A stretch of DNA of 34,887 nt from positions 1-34,887 of the forward strand of contig CALELW010000219.1 in NCBI GenBank assembly GCA_937902905.1, in the 5' to 3' direction. Position 1 is the first letter of the stretch. Each line of letters starts with the position of its first letter. The translations under genes were made by a program, and so were the position numbers. Under the pieces are notes generated by a model. It had not been told where the DNA came from. It did not search any database and saw only the letters and a program-made list of their open reading frames with translations. This DNA is from an uncultured Clostridium sp. (GTDB taxonomy: Bacteria > Bacillota > Clostridia > Lachnospirales > Lachnospiraceae). Shown here one piece after another: positions 22,118 through 30,437 of the stretch.

Positions 22118-24772
22118 ATGAAGCAGACAACAAAAAGAGTTGTCGCATTTTTTGCGGCGATGGGGCTGATGATTTCCGGACTGTCGATGAACGAGCCGGC
22201 GTCAGCTGATGCAAAGGCAAAAGCAAAAGTAAAATCAGTTACAATTAAGAATGTAAAAAAGAAGCTGATATTGAAAAAAGGCACTTCTTTCAAACTGAAA
22301 GTATCTGTTAAAGTTAAGCCAAATAAGGCGAAGTATAAAAAGGTGACATACAAATCGTCAAAGAAAAAGGTAGTAAAAGTTTCTTCAAAGGGAAAACTTA
22401 CTGCCTGTCAGGCAGGCACGGCAAAAATTACTGTGCGGTCAAAGACGAATAAAAAGAAAAAAGCGGTTATTACGGTTGTGGTGAAAAATGTTCAGACAGG
22501 AAAGAAAGGGCAGGGGGTGGCACCGACTGCAAATGCGACAGTTAGTCCGACAAAGCAGCCGGAAAATGAAGGCAGGCAGACGGTATCGCCAACTGCACAG
22601 GCAACGGCAACACCTACCGTGAAACCAACGGCGGAGCCGACACCGGTACCGGATGGCACAAGCACGCTTATGCGCAAGCCATTTGCATCGCAGGGAAGCG
22701 TTGGACAGAAATTATCCGAACTTTCAGTTTCGAGCGGAAAAATTGTCGATAGCAACGGAACCGAAATCAAAGGTGCTTACGAGTGGGAAAAGCCGGATAC
22801 GACGCTTGAGAAAATGGGAAAAACCCATGCAACGGTTAAGTTTGTTCCAAAAGACAGCACATTTGCGGAAATTAAAGGAATTTCGATTCCCGTTCACACG
22901 ATGAAAAATATTGTTAAGATCGAGAAAAAACCGACCTGCTCCGGTGCAGCAACAGGGAAGAAATTAAGTCAGGCTGCCTTATCCGGTGGAAAAGCTGTAG
23001 ATGCAGAAGGAAAAGCGGTAGCAGGTTCCTTTCAGTGGGCAAATCCTGAGCTTATGCTTACAACCCCTGGCAGATCAAATTATATGGTGGTCTTTAACCC
23101 TTCCGATAATGAGACCTACCGCGAGGTTTCCATTTACGTAAATGTCAATGTTACCGGAACTGCGATTACAAGTGGAACCGCAGATAAAAAACTTGACTTA
23201 TCCGGCGGTACATGGAAGAATGAGACAGCTTACAGCGGACAGTGGAATGGTACTTTTTACAAGTTGAATGATTTTATTGAGGGCGTTGATTTATCACAGT
23301 ATGCAACAATGAATGTAACAACGGAGGTATATGACAAAAATGGGAATATACTTTCGGATACATCGACTGGTTTTGTTGGCTTTAAATTGGCAAATAAAAA
23401 TGGTGACTGGAGTGGTTTTACAGATGCCTATGCAAATCGCACCGGCGAGTTATCTCTTGCGGGATATGCAGGTGAAGATTTATATCTTGTCGTACAGAAT
23501 ATGCAGGCGTCAGTTGGCTATATTGAGGTAAAATCCATTACATTGAAAGCTGGCGAGATTACAAATGTAAAAGATGGCAGTTCCCTGAAACGTGCGTATG
23601 GTGATATGTTTGGCAAAGTCGGAAATGCGCTTGTTGGTAATCAGATGACGGACAAAAACTGTATAAACTTTGCTTCATCCCAGTATAATTCTGTAACTAT
23701 GGGAAATGAAATGAAACCGGACAGCCTTTTGAAAAACTGGAATCCTACATTTTCAGATACAAACCCGGAGGGCTATGTGGATACTGCAAAGTTTACCTAT
23801 GCATATAAAGACAGCAAATATCCGGTTATTGACATGGATTCGATTGACAATTATTTGAACATTGCTTACCAAAATGGTATGAAAATGCGCTACCATGTAT
23901 TTGTCTGGCATAAACAGACACCGCAGTGGTTTTTCAAAGAAAACTTCAACAAGAATGGTGCGTATGTTTCGAAAGAAGTTATGGATGGACGACTGGAGTA
24001 TTTGGTGCGGAATGTTATGACGCATATTTATTCCTATAAAAACAGTGAGGGTGTTTATGTCGGACGCGAAGTGATTGACAACTGGGACATGGCAAATGAG
24101 TACACACACAATAACGATGGTGGAGAAAAGAGTTATTGGGATGAAGTGTATTATCCGGACTATGAATATAATGAGAAAAAACACAGTGGAATTTATACAC
24201 CGGTTTATATCAAAGAAGCATTTGCAATTGGACATTCCATTTTGGAGGACTTTGGTCTGACGGATAAAGTGAGCCTGATGTACAATGATTATAATACTTA
24301 TCAGGTGGCGGATAAAATTGTTACCATGGTTCAATATTTTAATACGAAAGATGAAGTAAATCCGACGGGAGAAGTTATTTGTGACGGTGTCGGTATGCAG
24401 ACGCATTTGGATATGGGATATCCGGATATAGAATCCATTGGTACAAATGCAATTGATAAGTTTAAGGCAGCAGGTTTTGAAATCCAACTCACCGAGATGG
24501 ATTTGACAGATAAAGTGCAAAGTGAAACATCACAGGCAAACCAGATCGTCAAATGGTATAATTTGATGATGCTTCTGATGACAGAAAAGGACAGTGGTGC
24601 AAAAATCACCGGTATTATCTGGTGGGGGCCAAGTGATGACCACTCTTGGCGAAGCGAAGGTGTTCCACTTTTGTACAGTAAATACTGGCAGGCAAAAGAA
24701 CATTATTTTCAAGTGATTGAGGCTGTATCTTCCTATAATCAGGGAGATTCTGAATGGCAGGTTTATGTATAA
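22118..24772 (+). CDS. Secreted modular GH10 endo-beta-1,4-xylanase
   Basis: 884 residues from the ATG at 22118. Order: signal peptide (about 1-30, ending A-S-A-D), lysine-rich Big_2-type Ig-like domain (about 35-125), Pro/Thr linker (about 130-180), two related beta-rich modules (about 183-270 and 275-350, each with G-Q/K-K-L-S and a G-K-x-V-D pattern), a carbohydrate-binding-like module (about 355-480) and the GH10 barrel (about 485-875). Catalytic residues are E661 in W-D-M-A-N-E-Y and E793 in Q-L-T-E-M-D-L. It should be exported to cleave xylan backbones, with the cytoplasmic GH39 enzyme finishing the products. No sortase motif or S-layer domain is seen. The start has AAGGAGG and begins the signal peptide. 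Confidence 0.93.
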   Translation: MKQTTKRVVAFFAAMGLMISGLSMNEPASADAKAKAKVKSVTIKNVKKKLILKKGTSFKLKVSVKVKPNKAKYKKVTYKSSKKKVVKVSSKGKLTACQAGTAKITVRSKTNKKKKAVITVVVKNVQTGKKGQGVAPTANATVSPTKQPENEGRQTVSPTAQATATPTVKPTAEPTPVPDGTSTLMRKPFASQGSVGQKLSELSVSSGKIVDSNGTEIKGAYEWEKPDTTLEKMGKTHATVKFVPKDSTFAEIKGISIPVHTMKNIVKIEKKPTCSGAATGKKLSQAALSGGKAVDAEGKAVAGSFQWANPELMLTTPGRSNYMVVFNPSDNETYREVSIYVNVNVTGTAITSGTADKKLDLSGGTWKNETAYSGQWNGTFYKLNDFIEGVDLSQYATMNVTTEVYDKNGNILSDTSTGFVGFKLANKNGDWSGFTDAYANRTGELSLAGYAGEDLYLVVQNMQASVGYIEVKSITLKAGEITNVKDGSSLKRAYGDMFGKVGNALVGNQMTDKNCINFASSQYNSVTMGNEMKPDSLLKNWNPTFSDTNPEGYVDTAKFTYAYKDSKYPVIDMDSIDNYLNIAYQNGMKMRYHVFVWHKQTPQWFFKENFNKNGAYVSKEVMDGRLEYLVRNVMTHIYSYKNSEGVYVGREVIDNWDMANEYTHNNDGGEKSYWDEVYYPDYEYNEKKHSGIYTPVYIKEAFAIGHSILEDFGLTDKVSLMYNDYNTYQVADKIVTMVQYFNTKDEVNPTGEVICDGVGMQTHLDMGYPDIESIGTNAIDKFKAAGFEIQLTEMDLTDKVQSETSQANQIVKWYNLMMLLMTEKDSGAKITGIIWWGPSDDHSWRSEGVPLLYSKYWQAKEHYFQVIEAVSSYNQGDSEWQVYV

Positions 24773-24794
24773 ATAAGACTGCTCCTAAATAGAC

Positions 24795-24823
24795 GAATAA
24801 TCCCCCTCTTTGGTGCATAGATT
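24795..24823 (+). promoter_or_regulatory. Candidate sigma-E promoter of spoIIID
   Basis: CATAGATT (24816-24823) matches the sigma-E -10 consensus CATACANT at all but one fixed position. GAATAAT (24795-24801) sits 14 bases upstream as a fair -35. In Bacillus, spoIIID is a known sigma-E target. The -10 fills the loop of the terminator at 24799-24853. Confidence 0.45.
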
Positions 24824-24853
24824 ATACAAACACCAAATCAGGGGGATTTTTTT
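24799..24853 (+). terminator. Rho-independent terminator of the xylanase gene
   Basis: AATCCCCCT (24799-24807) pairs with AGGGGGATT (24840-24848) and TTTGGTG (24809-24815) with CACCAAA (24831-24837), with a small internal loop. Seven T follow. The 3' arm doubles as the spoIIID ribosome binding site and the T-run leads straight into its TTG start. Confidence 0.9.
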
Positions 24854-25157
24854 GAAAGGATATCATATTCAAAAAACACCGATTGAAGAGCGTGCGGTGG
24901 CGATTGCTGAATATATTGTAAAGAATAAGGCAACCGTACGGCAGGCGGCAGGCCAATTTGGCGTGAGCAAGAGTACGGTACATAAAGATGTAACGGAGCG
25001 GTTATTGCGGATTAATCCTTCCCTTGCGGCAAAAGCAAGGAAAATTCTTGATGTGAATAAATCCGAACGGCATATCCGCGGGGGGATGGCTACAAAGGAA
25101 AAATACAGTCATCTTCACGTAGAAAGACAGATGATTCCGGGAAATCGAATGAGTTAA
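24852..25157 (+). CDS. spoIIID: Sporulation transcriptional regulator SpoIIID
   Basis: 101 residues from a TTG at 24852. SpoIIID is a DNA-binding regulator of mother-cell genes during sporulation. The conserved core is nearly complete: E-E-R-A-V-x-I-A, a helix-turn-helix containing A-T-V-R-Q-A-A and F-G-V-S-K-S-T-V-H-K-D-V-T-E-R-L, I-N-P-S-L-A, and R-H-I-R-G-G-x-A-T. It is about 10-15 residues longer than Bacillus SpoIIID at the C-terminus. TTG is chosen because AGGGGG lies 7 bases upstream and no ATG exists in frame before the core. The gene has its own terminator, so it is monocistronic. Confidence 0.93.
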   Translation: MKGYHIQKTPIEERAVAIAEYIVKNKATVRQAAGQFGVSKSTVHKDVTERLLRINPSLAAKARKILDVNKSERHIRGGMATKEKYSHLHVERQMIPGNRMS

Positions 25158-25160
25158 TGA

Positions 25161-25200
25161 AACGGCGTTAGTCCGGTCTAACCGGGGTGGCGCTGTTTTT
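25161..25200 (+). terminator. Rho-independent terminator of spoIIID
   Basis: AACGGCGTTAGTCCGGT (25161-25177) pairs with ACCGGGGTGGCGCTGTT (25181-25197) around CTA, with several G-T pairs, followed by a T-run. It begins 4 bases past the spoIIID stop. Confidence 0.82.
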
Positions 25201-25262
25201 GCATATCCAATCGGTAAAAAAAGGAAAAAATGTGTACAAATTTTGAAAATTGAGACGATAAC

Positions 25263-25290
25263 TTGTCATTTTTGTCGAATGTGCTATAAT
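25263..25290 (+). promoter_or_regulatory. Sigma-A promoter of the rnf operon
   Basis: TTGTCA (25263-25268) and a perfect TATAAT (25285-25290) are 16 bases apart, and TG one base before the -10 makes it an extended -10. The transcript should begin near 25297, about 35 bases before rnfC. No other promoter is visible inside the operon. Confidence 0.85.
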
Positions 25291-25331
25291 GATAAATATG
25301 TATCAAAAACTCGGTAAAGGAGGAAGTTTCA

Positions 25332-26654
25332 TTGGGACAGTCAACCTTTAAAGGGGGAGCACATCCTTATGAGGGCAAGGAACTCAGCATGGATTCTCCA
25401 ATTCGTGAAATGGATGCGAAGGAGGAACTTGTATTTCCTATGAGCCAGCATATTGGAGCCCCGGCAACACCTGTCGTAGCTGTTGGTGATACAGTGAAGA
25501 TGGGACAGATTATTGGCGAAGCAAGTGGTTTTATTTCCGCCAACATTGTAAGTTCTGTATCCGGTGAGGTCAAAGCCGTAGAGCCAAGACTTTTGTCATC
25601 GGGAGCAAAAGCAACCTGCGTTGTAATTGCAAATGATGGGGAATATCAGCCGGTTGAAGGACTTGGCGCAGACAGGGATTACACCCAGTTGACAAAGGAG
25701 GAAATCCGTCAGATTATCAAAGATGCCGGCATCGTCGGTATGGGAGGAGCCGGATTCCCGACAAACGTTAAAGTCACGCCGAAAAATGAAGAAGAAATTG
25801 ATTACGTCATTGTAAACGGAGCAGAGTGTGAGCCGTATCTGACTTCGGATTACCGCTTGATGTTAGAGCGTCCGGAGGATTTGATTCAGGGACTTCATGT
25901 TGTATTATCTCTGTTTGACAATGCAAAAGGTGTCATTGCCATCGAGGATAACAAACCGGAGGCAATTGCAAAACTTCAGTATCTTACGGATTCCGATCCG
26001 GATATTGAGGTAAAAGTATTAAAAACAAAATATCCACAGGGAGCAGAGCGTCAGGTGATTTATGTAACGACCGGACGTAAGATTAACTCCAAAATGCTGC
26101 CGGCAGATGCGGGCTGTATCGTGGATAATGTACAGACGGTACTTGCTATTTACGATGCCGTATGTAAGACAACACCATCGATGAGCCGCGTGGTAACACT
26201 GACCGGTGATGCGATGGCAGAACCACAGAACTATAAAGTCAAATTTGGTATGAGCCATGCCGAGCTGTTAGAAGAAGCAGGCGGACTCAAAGAGAATGCG
26301 AAGAAGCTGATTTCCGGCGGCCCGATGATGGGTATGGCGATGTATGATTTGAACACGCCGATTACGAAAACAAGTTCTTCCATTTTGGCAATGAGCGAGG
26401 ATGAAGTTGAAAAATTTGAGCCGACGAATTGTATTCGATGCGGCCGTTGCGCGACGGTATGTCCGAGTCACCTGGTGCCACAGATGATGGCGCAGGTTGC
26501 TGAGCGCAATGATTTGGATTACTTCCAGAAGCTCAATGGTATGGAATGTTATGAATGTGGTACTTGTACATTTGTTTGTCCGGCGAAGAGACGCCTGACA
26601 CAGATTTTCAAACAGGCAAGACGTGCGGTTATGGACCAGAACAGAAAAAAATAA
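25332..26654 (+). CDS. rnfC: Rnf complex subunit RnfC
   Basis: 440 residues, the NADH- and FMN-binding peripheral subunit of the ferredoxin:NAD+ oxidoreductase. The Gly-rich nucleotide loop G-M-G-G-A-G-F-P (about 137-144) and E-C-E-P-Y are followed by two 4Fe-4S motifs: C-I-R-C-G-R-C-x-x-x-C-P and C-Y-E-C-G-T-C-x-x-x-C-P near the C-terminus. The start is TTG at 25332, with AAAGGAGG 8 bases upstream; T-F-K-G-G-x-H-P begins a few residues later as in other RnfC. It is first in the operon order C-D-G-E-A-B and lacks the long Ala-rich tail of proteobacterial RnfC. Confidence 0.96.
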   Translation: MGQSTFKGGAHPYEGKELSMDSPIREMDAKEELVFPMSQHIGAPATPVVAVGDTVKMGQIIGEASGFISANIVSSVSGEVKAVEPRLLSSGAKATCVVIANDGEYQPVEGLGADRDYTQLTKEEIRQIIKDAGIVGMGGAGFPTNVKVTPKNEEEIDYVIVNGAECEPYLTSDYRLMLERPEDLIQGLHVVLSLFDNAKGVIAIEDNKPEAIAKLQYLTDSDPDIEVKVLKTKYPQGAERQVIYVTTGRKINSKMLPADAGCIVDNVQTVLAIYDAVCKTTPSMSRVVTLTGDAMAEPQNYKVKFGMSHAELLEEAGGLKENAKKLISGGPMMGMAMYDLNTPITKTSSSILAMSEDEVEKFEPTNCIRCGRCATVCPSHLVPQMMAQVAERNDLDYFQKLNGMECYECGTCTFVCPAKRRLTQIFKQARRAVMDQNRKK

Positions 26655-26706
26655 GCATGTTTAGCCATGAAAATATGCTGCGAAAAGCAGCAGAATGGAG
26701 GAAACA

Positions 26707-27696
26707 ATGGAAGAGAAATTATGGAACGTTTCTTCATCTCCTCATGTACGCGACCATTCTTCTACGCAGTCCATCATGAGAGATGTCGTAATTGCCTTAT
26801 TGCCGGCTACCATCATTGGTATTTATAATTTCCGGTTAAGTGCAGTATTAGTAATTTTAACCTGCTGTGTATCCTGTATGTTGGCAGAATACATCTGGCA
26901 GAGATTGATGAAACAGAAGGTAACAACAAATGACTTTAGTGCCCTTTTGACCGGCTTATTGTTAGCATTGAACCTGCCGGCTACGATGGGAAATCCGAAA
27001 TATCTGTGGATGTGTATTCTTGGCAGTGTATTTGCCATTATCGTTGTGAAACAGTTATTCGGAGGACTGGGTCAGAACTTCATGAACCCGGCACTTGGCG
27101 GCCGCTGCTTTTTGATGTTGTCATTCAGTAGCGTCATGACAAGTTTTACGGTAAAAGAAGGAAGTAACTGGTTATATGGTATTTCCGTTGACGCAGCAAG
27201 TTCTGCTACACCACTTATGGATGTTAAAGAAGGCGGTTACCCAAGTCTTTTGAAGATGTTTTTGGGAACAACGACAGGAACCATTGGTGAGACATCGACA
27301 GCAGCACTTTTGCTTGGTGCCATTTACCTTTTACTCCGTCGTGTTATTGACTGGAAAATTCCGGTTATTTACATCGCAACATTTGCCGTATTTGACATTT
27401 TGTATATGGTAATTGCCGGTGCGGCTGCTTATCCGCTTTTGTATGAACTCTGCGGTGGTGGCTTGATGCTTGGTGCATTCTTTATGGCAACCGATTACGT
27501 GACGAGCCCGATTACCTCAAAGGGTAAAGTGATTTATGCGATTTTACTTGGTCTTTTGACCGGCTTGTTCCGATTCTTCGGTGAGTCCGCAGAAGGTGTA
27601 TCCTTTGCCATCATTATCGGCAACTTGTTTGTACCATTGATTGAACGCTATACCGTTCCAAAGGCATTTGGAAAGGAGGGCAAAGCAAATGGATAA
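26707..27696 (+). CDS. rnfD: Rnf complex subunit RnfD
   Basis: 329 residues from the ATG at 26707. An integral membrane subunit of the NqrB/RnfD family with about nine hydrophobic helices. The motif S-S-A-T-P-L (about 160-166) is the covalent flavin attachment site, with FMN linked to the Thr. G-R-C-F-L-M and T-D-Y-V-T-S-P are other family blocks. GGAGG lies 5 bases upstream of the chosen start; the ATG at 26695 has no site. It overlaps rnfG by 8 bases, consistent with coupled translation. Confidence 0.95.
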   Translation: MEEKLWNVSSSPHVRDHSSTQSIMRDVVIALLPATIIGIYNFRLSAVLVILTCCVSCMLAEYIWQRLMKQKVTTNDFSALLTGLLLALNLPATMGNPKYLWMCILGSVFAIIVVKQLFGGLGQNFMNPALGGRCFLMLSFSSVMTSFTVKEGSNWLYGISVDAASSATPLMDVKEGGYPSLLKMFLGTTTGTIGETSTAALLLGAIYLLLRRVIDWKIPVIYIATFAVFDILYMVIAGAAAYPLLYELCGGGLMLGAFFMATDYVTSPITSKGKVIYAILLGLLTGLFRFFGESAEGVSFAIIIGNLFVPLIERYTVPKAFGKEGKANG

Positions 27697-28342
27697 GAAA
27701 AGCAGTATGATGAAGGACGCCATTATCTTATGTGCGATTACCCTGATTCTCGGTGTTGTGTTGGCAGGCGTTTATATGCTGACAAAGAGTAAGATTGAGG
27801 GTGCACAAGCAGATACTAATAAAGCGGCCTGTGCTGTTGTTGTGGCACAGGGAGATACCGTAAAGGATAACGATGCAGAAGCGGTATCCGGTGCGGCTGC
27901 TTATTTAGGTAAGCATGACCTTTCGAATGCAGAGGTTAAAGAAGGTGATTTACTTTCCGAATATGTAGAGATTACCGAAGTACATCCGACGGCAAATGGC
28001 GGAAAAGTATATCTTGCCAACGCACTCAAAGGTTATGGTGGTAAAATCAGTTTTGCCCTTGGTGTAGATGCACAGAGCGCGATTACCGGTATTGAGATTA
28101 CCAGTGAGAGCGAGACGGCAGGTCTTGGTGCAAACTGTGAAAACGATGAGTTTAAGGCGCGTTTCAAAGGAATTAAGGCTCCGGAGACCACATCGGAAGA
28201 AATGTATAATAAAAATGAGACAACAGATACCCAGGTACAGGCATTATCGGGCGCTACGGTTACTTCCCGTGCGATTACGAGAGCGGTAAAGGGAATCTTG
28301 TTCTATGATGCATCCGGAAAGGAGGCTGGTCAGTATGAGTAA
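27689..28342 (+). CDS. rnfG: Rnf complex subunit RnfG
   Basis: 217 residues from the ATG at 27689. One N-terminal membrane helix (about 8-30) anchors an extracytoplasmic FMN-binding domain. L-S-G-A-T-V-T-S carries the covalent FMN on T190, and G-L-G-A-N-C precedes it. GGAAAGGAGG is upstream. It overlaps both rnfD and rnfE by 8 bases. The protein passes electrons between the flavins of RnfD and the rest of the complex. Confidence 0.95.
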   Translation: MDKKSSMMKDAIILCAITLILGVVLAGVYMLTKSKIEGAQADTNKAACAVVVAQGDTVKDNDAEAVSGAAAYLGKHDLSNAEVKEGDLLSEYVEITEVHPTANGGKVYLANALKGYGGKISFALGVDAQSAITGIEITSESETAGLGANCENDEFKARFKGIKAPETTSEEMYNKNETTDTQVQALSGATVTSRAITRAVKGILFYDASGKEAGQYE

Positions 28343-28982
28343 AAATGTTTGTGGCGAGCGCCTTATTAACGGTATCGTCAAAGAAAACCCTACGTTTGTC
28401 ATGATGCTTGGTATGTGTCCGACTTTGGCAGTTACATCTTCAGCCATGAATGGTCTGGGCATGGGATTATCGACAACGGTTGTATTGATTTTATCCAATA
28501 TGCTGATTTCAGCATTGCGTAAGATTATACCGGATAAAGTTCGTATTCCGGCATTTATCGTAATTGTAGCATCGTTTGTAACGATTGTTCAGTTGTTGTT
28601 ACAAGCATATTTGACAGACTTATACTCGGCACTTGGTGTTTACATTCCGCTGATTGTAGTAAACTGTATCATCTTAGGACGTGCCGAAGCCTATGCTTCC
28701 AAAAATCCGGTTATTGCATCAGCATTTGACGGAATTGGTATGGGTCTTGGATTTACGATGGGATTAACGCTGATTGGTATTTTCAGAGAAATCCTTGGAA
28801 GTGGTTCCATTTTTGGATTCACAATCCTTCCAAGCGCAGTAAATATCTCAATTTTTGTTATGGCTCCCGGCGCATTCTTTGTTCTGGCAGGACTTACTGC
28901 CTTTCAGAATAAACTGAAAATGCCAAGCGCAACAAACAAAGAAGAAGAGGACGATGAAGAAAAGGAGGTTGAAAACGCATGA
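28335..28982 (+). CDS. rnfE: Rnf complex subunit RnfE
   Basis: 215 residues from the ATG at 28335. A six-helix membrane protein of the RnfA/RnfE/NqrD family. The paired motifs L-G-M-C-P-x-L-A near helix 1 and V-N-C-I-I-L-G-R-A-E-A in the middle are conserved and hold the Cys residues thought to bind the intramembrane iron-sulfur cluster with RnfA. The tail is a run of Asp/Glu/Lys, longer than usual. The start has AAAGGAGG and overlaps rnfG by 8 bases; the stop overlaps the rnfA start as ATGA. Confidence 0.95.
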   Translation: MSKNVCGERLINGIVKENPTFVMMLGMCPTLAVTSSAMNGLGMGLSTTVVLILSNMLISALRKIIPDKVRIPAFIVIVASFVTIVQLLLQAYLTDLYSALGVYIPLIVVNCIILGRAEAYASKNPVIASAFDGIGMGLGFTMGLTLIGIFREILGSGSIFGFTILPSAVNISIFVMAPGAFFVLAGLTAFQNKLKMPSATNKEEEDDEEKEVENA

Positions 28983-29554
28983 GTATTTTTACCATTCTTT
29001 TTACGGCGGCACTTGTGAATAACTTCGTATTGAGTCAGTTCCTTGGTATTTGTCCATTCCTTGGTGTATCCAAGAAAGTGGAAACCGCTGCCGGTATGGG
29101 CGGTGCAGTTGTATTCGTAATTACGATTGCCTCCTTTATTACCAGTTTATTGTATAACTTCCTGCTTTTGCCAAATGATTTGGTATATTTAAATACTATT
29201 GTATTTATTTTGGTAATTGCAGCTTTGGTTCAGTTCGTTGAGATGGTATTGAAAAAAATGATGCCGGCTTTGTATCAGTCACTTGGTGTATACCTTCCGC
29301 TGATTACGACAAACTGTGCGGTACTTGGTGTGGCACTGCTCAGCGTACAGAACAACTATGGCGTACTGGCTAGTACCGTAAATGGTATTGGTGCATCACT
29401 TGGGTTCCTCCTTGCGATTGTACTGATGGCCGGTATTCGTGAGAAACTTGAAAATTGTAACATTCCGAGCGTATTGAAAGGAACACCGATTGTGCTGGTA
29501 ACAGCAGGTTTGATGGCGATTGCTTTCTGCGGTTTCGGCGGCGTTAGCTTTTAG
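28979..29554 (+). CDS. rnfA: Rnf complex subunit RnfA
   Basis: 191 residues, the usual length. A six-helix membrane partner of RnfE with matching motifs F-L-G-I-C-P-F-L-G-V and T-N-C-A-V-L-G-V-A-L, again placing one Cys in each half-repeat. It begins at ATG overlapping the rnfE stop by 4 bases, with AAAGGAGG inside the end of rnfE. Together RnfA and RnfE form the pseudo-symmetric core of the ion-translocating unit. Confidence 0.96.
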   Translation: MSIFTILFTAALVNNFVLSQFLGICPFLGVSKKVETAAGMGGAVVFVITIASFITSLLYNFLLLPNDLVYLNTIVFILVIAALVQFVEMVLKKMMPALYQSLGVYLPLITTNCAVLGVALLSVQNNYGVLASTVNGIGASLGFLLAIVLMAGIREKLENCNIPSVLKGTPIVLVTAGLMAIAFCGFGGVSF

Positions 29555-29571
29555 GAAAGGAGGAACTTGAA

Positions 29572-30366
29572 ATGACAGTATTTATTTTCTCAGTAGTTCT
29601 CCTTGCGGTACTTGGTATCCTGATTGGTATTCTTCTTGGGGTAGCAGGTAAGGTATTTGCCGTAGAGACCGATGAAAGAGTTGAAAAAGTACGTGAGTGT
29701 CTGCCAGGGAATAACTGTGGTGGCTGCGGTTATCCGGGTTGTGATGGCTTGGCAGAGGCAATTGTAGCCGGAGACGCACCGGTCAATGGATGTCCGGTTG
29801 GTGGAGCACCAGTAGCTGGTAAAATTGCAGAAATTCTTGGCGTGGATGCCGGAAGTTCGGAAAAACAGGTGGCATTCGTAAAATGTGCGGGAACTTGTGA
29901 TGTGGCAGCAAACAAATATCACTATGTTGGTGAGATGGACTGCCGTCGTGCTGCGATGGTACCGGGACGTGGTGAAAAAGCATGTTCATATGGCTGTCTG
30001 GGTCTTGGCTCCTGTGTGGAAGTTTGTCGGTTTGATGCGTTATCCATTCAGGATGGAGTTGCTAAAGTAGATCGTGACAAATGTGTTGCCTGCGGTCAGT
30101 GTGTAGCAACTTGTCCAAACCATGTGATTGATTTGATTCCTTATTCTCAGGCATATGCCGTACAGTGTAGCTCAAAGGATAAAGGAAAAGCAGTTATGGA
30201 AGTCTGCCAGTCGGGTTGTATCGGTTGTGGACTTTGCGTAAGACAGTGTGAATTTGGTGCCGTAACATTGGAAGATAACATTGCCGTAATTGATGGCACA
30301 AAGTGTCAGGGCTGTGGAAAATGTGCGGAAAAATGTCCAAAGAAAATTATTCATGCACAGCAGTAA
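29572..30366 (+). CDS. rnfB: Rnf complex subunit RnfB
   Basis: 264 residues. An N-terminal membrane helix (about 2-24) is followed by the 4Fe-4S cluster motif C-L-P-G-N-N-C-G-G-C-G-Y-P-G-C (about 43-57). Further ferredoxin-type CxxCxxCxxxC clusters follow: C-V-A-C-G-Q-C (about 167), C-I-G-C-G-L-C (about 214) and C-Q-G-C-G-K-C (about 245), plus a Cys group near 136-152. This is the entry point for electrons from reduced ferredoxin. AAAGGAGG lies upstream. It is the last gene of the operon, and a strong terminator begins 15 bases past the stop. Confidence 0.96.
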   Translation: MTVFIFSVVLLAVLGILIGILLGVAGKVFAVETDERVEKVRECLPGNNCGGCGYPGCDGLAEAIVAGDAPVNGCPVGGAPVAGKIAEILGVDAGSSEKQVAFVKCAGTCDVAANKYHYVGEMDCRRAAMVPGRGEKACSYGCLGLGSCVEVCRFDALSIQDGVAKVDRDKCVACGQCVATCPNHVIDLIPYSQAYAVQCSSKDKGKAVMEVCQSGCIGCGLCVRQCEFGAVTLEDNIAVIDGTKCQGCGKCAEKCPKKIIHAQQ

Positions 30367-30380
30367 GAAGAAAAGATAGA

Positions 30381-30437
30381 AAAGAAGCTACAGAGTGCCT
30401 GCCAAATGATAGGCGGTGCTCTGCAGCTTCTTTTTTT
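30381..30437. terminator. Strong terminator between rnfB and the Ig-like gene, usable from both sides
   Basis: AAAGAAGCTACAGAGTGCCTGCC (30381-30403) pairs with the run at 30411-30433, matching at GGC, GTGC, CTCTG and AGCTTC, with seven T following on the plus strand. On the minus strand the opposite foot is TTCTTTTCT. The stop codon of the leftward gene (30390-30388) lies inside the left arm. Confidence 0.9.

Noticed and set aside
23753..24520. Antisense ORF of 255 codons inside the xylanase catalytic domain
   Set aside because: The plus strand carries clear GH10 motifs throughout. The antisense protein is His/Ile/Cys-rich, as expected of a reverse reading.
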